This document shows positions 57,850 to 64,000 of a stretch of 64,000 nucleotides of DNA, in pieces (position 1 is the stretch's first letter; each line of letters opens with the position of its first letter). The notes beneath the pieces were generated by a model, which was not told where the DNA came from, made no database searches, and saw nothing but the letters and a program-made list of their open reading frames with translations. The position numbers and the translations under genes were made by a program. This DNA is from Undaria pinnatifida. Its lineage: Eukaryota > Sar > Phaeophyceae > Laminariales > Alariaceae. Location: the NCBI GenBank assembly GCA_012845835.1, contig JABAKD010000009.1, positions 13,111,955 through 13,175,954 on the forward strand, written 5' to 3'.

Positions 57850-58500
57850 TCGCTGGTGCTCTTGTCGAGAGTGGGAGCATAGCCTACAATGAAATACACA
57901 CCGTTAGATTCCCCTTTGAGTTGGATGCGAACCTCCATCAATCTAGCACTGATGCACTCAACCGCGACGTCGCCCTTATCCATCCCTGCCACGATATACT
58001 CTAACAGCTAAACCTACCCCGTGGTTCCCCTTCTTTTCGTGTTTTCCTCCGTCTGCTCCTGAGCTAAGCACAACATACCCCGCCGCCGTAAAAGCACTTT
58101 GTCCATTGCGTCTCACCTCCTGCTATCCTATGATATCACAACCTGCGTCCTCGCAAGTCTTCAGTATCACCTCGGCGTGGCCTATGCCGTTCGTGCCCTT
58201 GAAAGCAAATGTGCGAACGTTGTACGTACCCACGACGAGTTTTCCTGCTCTCGACCTAGCCCTTGCACCTGTGTGAATTTTCTGAGCAGCCCTTCGAATC
58301 CTCCTGCGTCTCCTCCTCTTCTTCCGAGCATTCGACTTCCTCCCTTCCACCCTCCGTTTTTCCCAGACAGAGTATTTCCCCCTCTCCGTCTCCCTTCGCC
58401 CAGCCCGGTTCTTGCCCAAGTGCCAACGTGAAGGGGGCAGCAGTCCCGACACGCCACGTCCATCTCCTTCCCGACTTTGGTGCTTACTCACGTGGTTGAT
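57847..58500 (-). pseudogene. LINE 5' fragment: endonuclease N-terminus
   Basis: Minus strand: a start-region sequence (SRAGKLVVGTYNVRTFAFKG, ending CEDAGCDIIG) with the NVR motif of AP-type endonucleases, then after a deletion the GMDKGDVAVECISARLMEVR segment that is nearly identical to 51433-51228. Both copies share the same apparent one-base slip just before AGMD, so they descend from an already broken parent. The RT part is absent. Confidence 0.8.
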
Positions 58501-58504
58501 CTTC

Positions 58505-60285
58505 TCCCCTGTTCGATACGAGCCCCAGCTTTCCGCGGCGGTGATGCGACACTGCGTCCGCAGGCAAGGCTGCTGCGTTAAGAAATTCCGCGAGGAACTT
58601 TTTTGCCTTGTCGCTGGCTGTCACCGCCGGCCCGGCCATACCCGAGCGCTAGTTCAGCGCACGAGTACGGTTGACGCCACACACCCCCTCAGGGGCTCTT
58701 GCACGTTTTGGGCAAGCCTCAGGCCCGAGCACCACCCCGGCCGGGGAGCAGCCGAGGGTACTAGAGAGGGATGGATATCCTACAGCTAGCTGACGAGTTA
58801 GAGGCGGGCAAGAGGTGCATCTTGAATTTTTCTTTCAAGTACTTACTGCTGCGTCACAGACCTATCAACCTTCACCGTTTGCATGTTGTATGACCACATA
58901 CATGCAACTCTTCCTCGAACCTCTGCGGCAGCCTGCAGAGGGGGCAGAGTTCAGCGTGCAGAAAAACACTCAATATAATAGTGCTCCCGCCCCCTCGTGT
59001 GGCACCACTTGAAGGACCCTGCGCAGAGCTCTTCCCCCCATGGCCGGTCAGTATGCCTCTCTGGGTGTGCTGATCCCGGAATCCGGGTCGATTTGTTTTT
59101 GTTGGTTGACCTCGCTGGTGCGGGATGCATCACAGCAGCCGGCAGCCGCGCAATGCCCTGTTCTACTGACTGGTAGAATTGTGGCCTCGGGCAAAACCTA
59201 ACCTCGGCCGACTCTAACGGTACTCGTCGAGGCGAAGCTCCTCCGAGGATCAAATGCATACGCCGGTGTGGCTCGCTCTGCTGCCCCAGCTGTCTCTGCC
59301 TTGTGTCGTGTCTTGTCACAGATCTGCTGCGTTGTCGGTGCTTCTACGCGCGATTCACGTGATGTTGTGTATGTAGAATCAATGAGCAGGTGTCATTTCT
59401 CGTGTCGTTTGGGATTTGGTCTGCTTGATTTTGGTATATCTTCCTTGTACGTCCTCGTTCCATGGGAGTGTCTATGCGTGGGGAGTATGGGAGGGAGGGA
59501 ACTGGCTGTGATAATGGCACTAGTGCTATCTGTGACTGGGCACCTGAGGGGAAGGCGCTCAAGTGCTGGCTGCGGAGGTCGCCGTTGCTGCAACGTGTTG
59601 CGCGAATTCGCATCGTTTTTTTGGAATAACCCAACACAGCAGCTAGCTGTAGCTTCGATTATTTTACACCAAGACAGCAGGCAAATCGCACATCAAAATG
59701 TACCAGCAAATTATTGCGTATGGCCGGTCACCCATCGGTCAGTGTATTTTTTACGAAGATCAGGAAGTACTTCAATCAAATAAATCGGCGAACGCCATCC
59801 GCAGGAACTTCAAAATTTGAACAAATTTCCGGGACGGACATCACCGCGTGTTGAAATTTTACTACTACTGTATACACGTACATGCTACCAGTACACTATT
59901 CTATACCTGGTATATGTTTTTTTCGGAAATCTCACACACCAGAAGCGCGCAGAACGCTGCTTGCTATTGAGTTTTTTTTTGCCTACTTTATTCAGAAATT
60001 TGTATGTACATACAGTACCTAATCTGCCTCGTGGGGGTAGATTATTTTTTTGCTGGTTACGCACAGGGTTACGCAGTACATGTATAATAGTACCTCGGGT
60101 AGTACATTTATATTTGGGCCGTCCCTACACAACAGCACCTTCATTTTTTCCGATACACCACCCGGGTCATCAAGTAAATTGCAGTATAGCTGCATGCTTT
60201 ACGGTTAGGATGCGGGCGAACGCGCGGGGGTGCAAAATGCAAAAGCATCAGCCTGCTCTTGCGTCACCCTTCCTCAGAAGGGAAA
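58505..60285. other. No gene recognised
   Basis: Only short, non-conserved frames. An ATG at about 58771 opens 41 codons (MDILQLADELEAGKRCILNF); it has no homologue I recognise. Confidence 0.45.
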
Positions 60286-60292
60286 ACTCGTA

Positions 60293-61074
60293 CTACATAA
60301 GAAACCACACCCCCCACAGAAAACCACACCCCGGTGACACTTTTTGACATTTCAAACGAGGAGGCGAACTATCACCCGGGTGACATAAAATAACACCCCC
60401 CCTGAGGTTACGCCGCATACATTCACGGGACCCCTCCTCCTATCACCGGGGTGATACAGCATGTGCCTGGGGATCACACACAACACGCACACCTTCTGTG
60501 TGCGGGGAAACACCCCGCGTAGAGACCTCCAACAATATGAACGTGGAGAGAGAACAGAATGCCGCCGCCAGCACCTCCGCTCCTTCGACAACTGCTTTAA
60601 CCGCAGCAGTGCCGGCGCGACCGATCACTTCGTTTTTTCCACGCGAGCAAACTTTTTCTACACCTGCGGCTCCTCCTGCTACTGTTCCTGCTGCTGCTGT
60701 TGAATCGACAGCAGCAGCAGCTGGTGCAGCAACAGGCGCCAATATGGCAGGTACCATTCCGTGAAGGCATTGCTATCACACCCCCGCAATACCACACCCT
60801 TTAACTGTGCGGCAGCAGTACGATTCGTTACAGGCAGCGTTATCATACCCCTTTTATCACACCTCTCATTACCACACCCCCTACGCCCTCCTGTGGGTGT
60901 GCGGAAGTGCTATCACACCCCGCTGTGTATCACACCCCCTCCGTGCTCCCTGCGAGCTGCACTGTATCACCCGGGTTACATAAGATACCACACCCTCCAC
61001 AGTATACCAAATCCGGTAAATATATATATTTTTAACCGCAATTTTTATCACCGGGGTGTGGTTTTCTTATGTAG
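60293..61074. mobile_element. Inverted-repeat element rich in CCACACCCC words
   Basis: Outer ends are CTACATAAGAAACCACACCC at left and GGTGTGGTTTTCTTATGTAG at right. The interior carries many TATCACACCCC / TACCACACCCC words and short palindromes such as ATCACCCGGGTGA (60372) and CACCGGGGTGATA (60440). A small alanine-rich frame (60498-60764, AAAASTSAP-like) is probably chance. No transposase and no target duplication established. Confidence 0.62.
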
Positions 61075-61850
61075 CATACGGTACAGATGTCACAGAGCGA
61101 ACCAGATCAGAGTGCAGCGTGCTTACAGACCGTCTGCTAACATAACGACACCCTGATATTTCTCACTGCGGGAATCATGTACAGGTCTCATTCAGGTTCT
61201 GTTCGTATATCAACCCCGTGGAAACTTGCCCACAAACGACGCAGATTGGTGAAAGCGGTCTGTGTGATTTGTTCGTTGACCTGACCTGTCCGACGAGTGG
61301 AATGCTTTCCGGTGCGGTCATAAGAGTCTGACTTGTCCTCTACCGCGGCAACAATAATCGGTTGTAAATATCTGCGATTCTCCCCGTACCCGGTACCTTT
61401 TGAATCGCCGTGATCACAAGTCAACGGAGAGGTGCTATCCACTGAAGGTGCCACTAAAGGGGATCCGTGTCGCCCGCAATTGCACGCATATGATGAGCAG
61501 CGCTCTGCATGCGATCCATCAGTTAGTTGTACGAAAGCGACCAGACTTGCCGTGCCCCTCGAAGGCAACGACGGGATCTGCGAATCCAGATCCGTGTTGA
61601 GGGCGAGAAGAGTGCTTTTAGTCCTGTGAAAAACGCTTTCCGGGCTCAGACATAACGGCGGAGACTGGGGCTCGGGAATACCGGAATGAACGCCTCAGGA
61701 GCTCCCCATTGAGCGGCGTTGGCTTAAGTATGCGGGAACGACGGCGGTAGAGGAGGCGGTGGTTCGCTGGAGTACGTGTGCGGAAGCCGTGGTGGAGCGC
61801 TCACGTGCGTATTGTAGGTTTAGGTTGCGGTGGTGCGTTGACGTACGCAG

Positions 61851-62576
61851 GTGAAGGTGCGCCGGTGTACATGGACAGACACGGAGTCGCCGAGAAACTG
61901 GTGCACCGGTCTGGAGGATCCTCGTGGCAGAGGCGGCGGGGGTGCTGTAAAACGGTTGATTGGCCCAGAGTATCTTCGTGGCGGGGGCGGGGGTGGCGCA
62001 GGAGGACCAGAAGGAGAAGGGGGCGCCTACAACGGTGGTCCTCGCCCAGGTTCACCATGTGGCGGAGGTGGCGGTGGTACTGTAAAATGGTGGACTGGGC
62101 CGGAGTATCCTGGCCGCGGTGAAGGCGACGGTGGTGCGGGAGTACCAGAAAAAGGGGAAGGGGGCGCGCCGACGACTGGTGTCTTCGAACCTGTGCATCA
62201 CTTTTTGGCACCGTCGGGGGGCGCCGACGACGGTGGTCTTCGTCCAGGTTCACCATGTGGCGGAGGAAACGGTGGTACTGTAAAATGTTGGACTGGGCCG
62301 AAGTATCCTGGCCGCGGTGAAGGCGACGGTTGTGCGGGAGTACCAGAAAAAAGGGAAGGGGGCGCGCCGACGACTGGTGTCTTCAAACCTGTGCATCACT
62401 TTTTCGCACCGTCGCCTTCGCCACGAGGATGGATGCTGCGTGCAAGTCCAGCATTTGACTGCACCACCCCCGCGGCCGCCACGAGGATAGTCCGGCCCAG
62501 TACACCTATTGATTTTTGGAATTGGCGTACTGATTTGGAGTATCATCGGGGCGGCGGTGGTGCTGTAAATGGTTGA
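61851..62576 (+). CDS. Glycine-rich ORF with 66-residue tandem repeats (unknown)
   Basis: 241 codons; two in-frame units 198 bases apart share RPGSPCGGG.GGTVK.WTGP, EYPGRGEGDG.AGVPEK, EGGAPTTGVF.PVHHFFAPS, and a partial unit precedes them (GGAVKRLIGPEYLRGGGGGG). The frame starts at a non-ATG or internal position, and diverged repeat pieces continue out of frame before 61851 and after 62576, so this is a decaying or spliced coding repeat or a minisatellite whose period is a multiple of three. The complementary strand is also open and proline/arginine-rich, so the coding strand is not certain. Confidence 0.35.
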   Translation: MKVRRCTWTDTESPRNWCTGLEDPRGRGGGGAVKRLIGPEYLRGGGGGGAGGPEGEGGAYNGGPRPGSPCGGGGGGTVKWWTGPEYPGRGEGDGGAGVPEKGEGGAPTTGVFEPVHHFLAPSGGADDGGLRPGSPCGGGNGGTVKCWTGPKYPGRGEGDGCAGVPEKREGGAPTTGVFKPVHHFFAPSPSPRGWMLRASPAFDCTTPAAATRIVRPSTPIDFWNWRTDLEYHRGGGGAVNG

Positions 62577-63149
62577 CTGACCGGCAGCATCCTTGTGGCG
62601 AAAGCGGCGGTGATGCCCAAAAACGGTGTACTGGTGCGAAGACTTCGGTCGTCTGCGCCCCCATTCCCTTTCTGTTAAACGGGACGGACCGGGGCCGCCA
62701 GCAAGCAGCCTGGCTTGAATTACATTTGCGCAAATTCGCGTTCCGCTGCTGTGAACACTCAAGGCGGCATACCGGCAGGGTGTGATGGTCGGTGGGAGTC
62801 AAATTCAATGGCTGGCTGGGGCTGGTCGGTCCGTCGCCCTGTGCACTTACAGGCAGTCTACGAAGCTGTTTCATACCTGCCAGCGAAGGGGGCAAACCGT
62901 GCAAATATGGATCGGGGTGTAGGTGGATCACGAACCTACGAGCGTCTACGTGGCCGGTCGGCACGGGGACGGAGGTGAACTTGAGTCTACTGGCGGGGGC
63001 AACGGGCACATGCACGACGCGACCGATCGATGTGCTATGGCCAGCGGCGAGGGCGGCGAATAAGGGAGTGGAGGCAGGGGCGGGTTTTAGATCGCAAGGT
63101 GAAACGAGCGCGGCAGTACGAGCAAATACAATGCAATACAAACGGACTT

Positions 63150-63473
63150 CTCGTCATCATTAGACGCCGTCAGCGCCGCGCCGACATGAACGATGCTTGC
63201 CGCGTCGTCCGAGGCTGCCTCACTGTCGTATGCCGCCTGAGCCAACTTTTCCTACAACGCTCGCTGGTTTGCAGCGGTCACCTGGCGAGCGCGGATGGCG
63301 TCCACCCGTGATTGAATCATTTTCGTCCGTGCTGGGTATTTTGCTTCCCGAGTCCGGCGGTCGTGAGCGTTGGCCGCGTGTTGCGCATACATCGGGTTGG
63401 AATGCGTGCTTATCCTGGCGTTGGGAGAAAGTGAGAGGGCACGCAAGATCTTCTGTTTTTTTTGAGCGGCCAA
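63150..63473 (-). pseudogene. Unknown coding fragment, minus copy of an inverted pair
   Basis: Translates as ...NPMYAQHAANAHDRRTREAK, RTKMIQSRVDAIRARQVTAA, NQRAL, then a stop, then EKLAQAAYDSEAASDDAASI. The stop replaces a glutamate codon present in the plus copy. Predicted to be charged and helical. Family unknown. Confidence 0.4.
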
Positions 63474-64000
63474 AAAAGCGCAACCGACCCAAGATTTTTA
63501 CTCGCGCGCGAGGAGGAAAGCGTTCTCGCTGGGGTGTGGATTATTTTGCCACCCGACACAGTGCCCAAATTGCTTGCGGCGTTCTCTCCTGCCGACCCCC
63601 TCCAGGAAGTTGCGACCACGCAGAAACCGATGCTACCTTCTGTGACTGCCAATCGGGCAGTCGCCGAACAGCTGACGGCAGAGGAGGAGACCTTCGCTCG
63701 TGTGGACGCTCGTGCCCTCTCTCTGTCCCAACTCCAAGGCAAGCGCGCATCCCAACCTGATGTGTATTCCAACATGGTGTGTGCGGAAGAGGCCGCCGAC
63801 GTCCCGACCACCGGGCTCGGGAAGTGGACCATCAAACACGCACGAAGGCGTATCGGCTTTGGGCACTGGTAGGCGCCATCCGCGCTCACCAGGAGGTGGC
63901 TGCCGTGAACCAGCTAGCGTTGGAGGAAGAGTTGGCTAAAGTGGGATTGGCCAGTGAGGCCGACTCGGACGACGCGGCACGCATCGTTTATGCAAGCGCG
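63462..64000 (+). CDS. Unknown coding fragment, plus copy of an inverted pair (runs off the window)
   Basis: The first frame (63462-63872) contains LAAFSPADPLQEVATTQKPM and QLTAEEETFARVDARALSLS. After a frame change near 63790 the sequence continues TKAYRLWALVGAIRAHQEVA, AVNQLALEEELAKVGLASEA, DSDDAARIVYASA and is open to the window end. It matches the minus copy at 63473-63150 residue by residue in this second part. Either a frameshifted gene or two exons. Composition is charged, helical and coiled-coil-like. Function unknown. Confidence 0.4.

Noticed and set aside
59268..59783. 171-codon plus-strand frame
   Set aside because: Mixed low-complexity composition, no recognisable family, no splice support.
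60498..60764. Alanine/threonine-rich 88-codon frame as a gene of the CCACACCCC element
   Set aside because: Low complexity, no conserved motif and both strands open; unsupported as coding.

Overview
The window is nuclear DNA from an intron-rich eukaryote. Four conserved eukaryotic genes were recognised from spliced exons, each separated by kilobases of repeats and decaying mobile elements. Together the large introns, C-rich intron tracts, a DIRS-type tyrosine-recombinase retroelement and a SBDS protein with an extra C-terminal zinc finger suggest an algal or other protist genome. A photosynthetic stramenopile such as a brown alga is my best guess, but the sequence alone does not prove it.

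Left part (1-12.7 kb): a YAE1-type deca-GX3 protein exon lies on + (about 1.25-1.8 kb). EMC4 lies on - (3.5-5.2 kb, N-terminus not found). A pogo-like, TA-flanked DNA element (7441-11630) carries a small zinc-binding-type ORF and is split by a 2.87-kb insertion made of several tandem arrays.

Middle (12.7-44 kb): IWS1, an RNA polymerase II elongation/Spt6 partner, lies on + with eight exons that join in frame to 663 aa. SBDS, the 60S ribosome-maturation factor, lies on - over 16 kb; ten exons join in frame to 478 aa and only a short first exon is missing. The two genes are tail to tail. Their introns hold MITEs, minisatellites, tRNA-like pieces, an octamer array and several dispersed repeat families.

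Right part (44.7-64 kb): a second, uninterrupted copy of the pogo-like element (44763-46083) lies in opposite orientation, inside a repeat family whose empty site is present elsewhere in the window. Next come a broken LINE (EN-RT), a DIRS-like element with open RNase H and tyrosine-recombinase frames but a broken RT, a 5-unit satellite, a second LINE fragment with a shuffled module, a palindromic-ended element rich in CCACACCCC, a glycine-rich ORF with 66-residue repeats, and an inverted pair of diverged coding fragments at the window end.

The host genes are housekeeping functions (iron-sulfur protein maturation, ER membrane insertion, transcription elongation, ribosome maturation) with no operon-like relationship. 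The remaining sequence is mostly transposon-derived or simple repeat.
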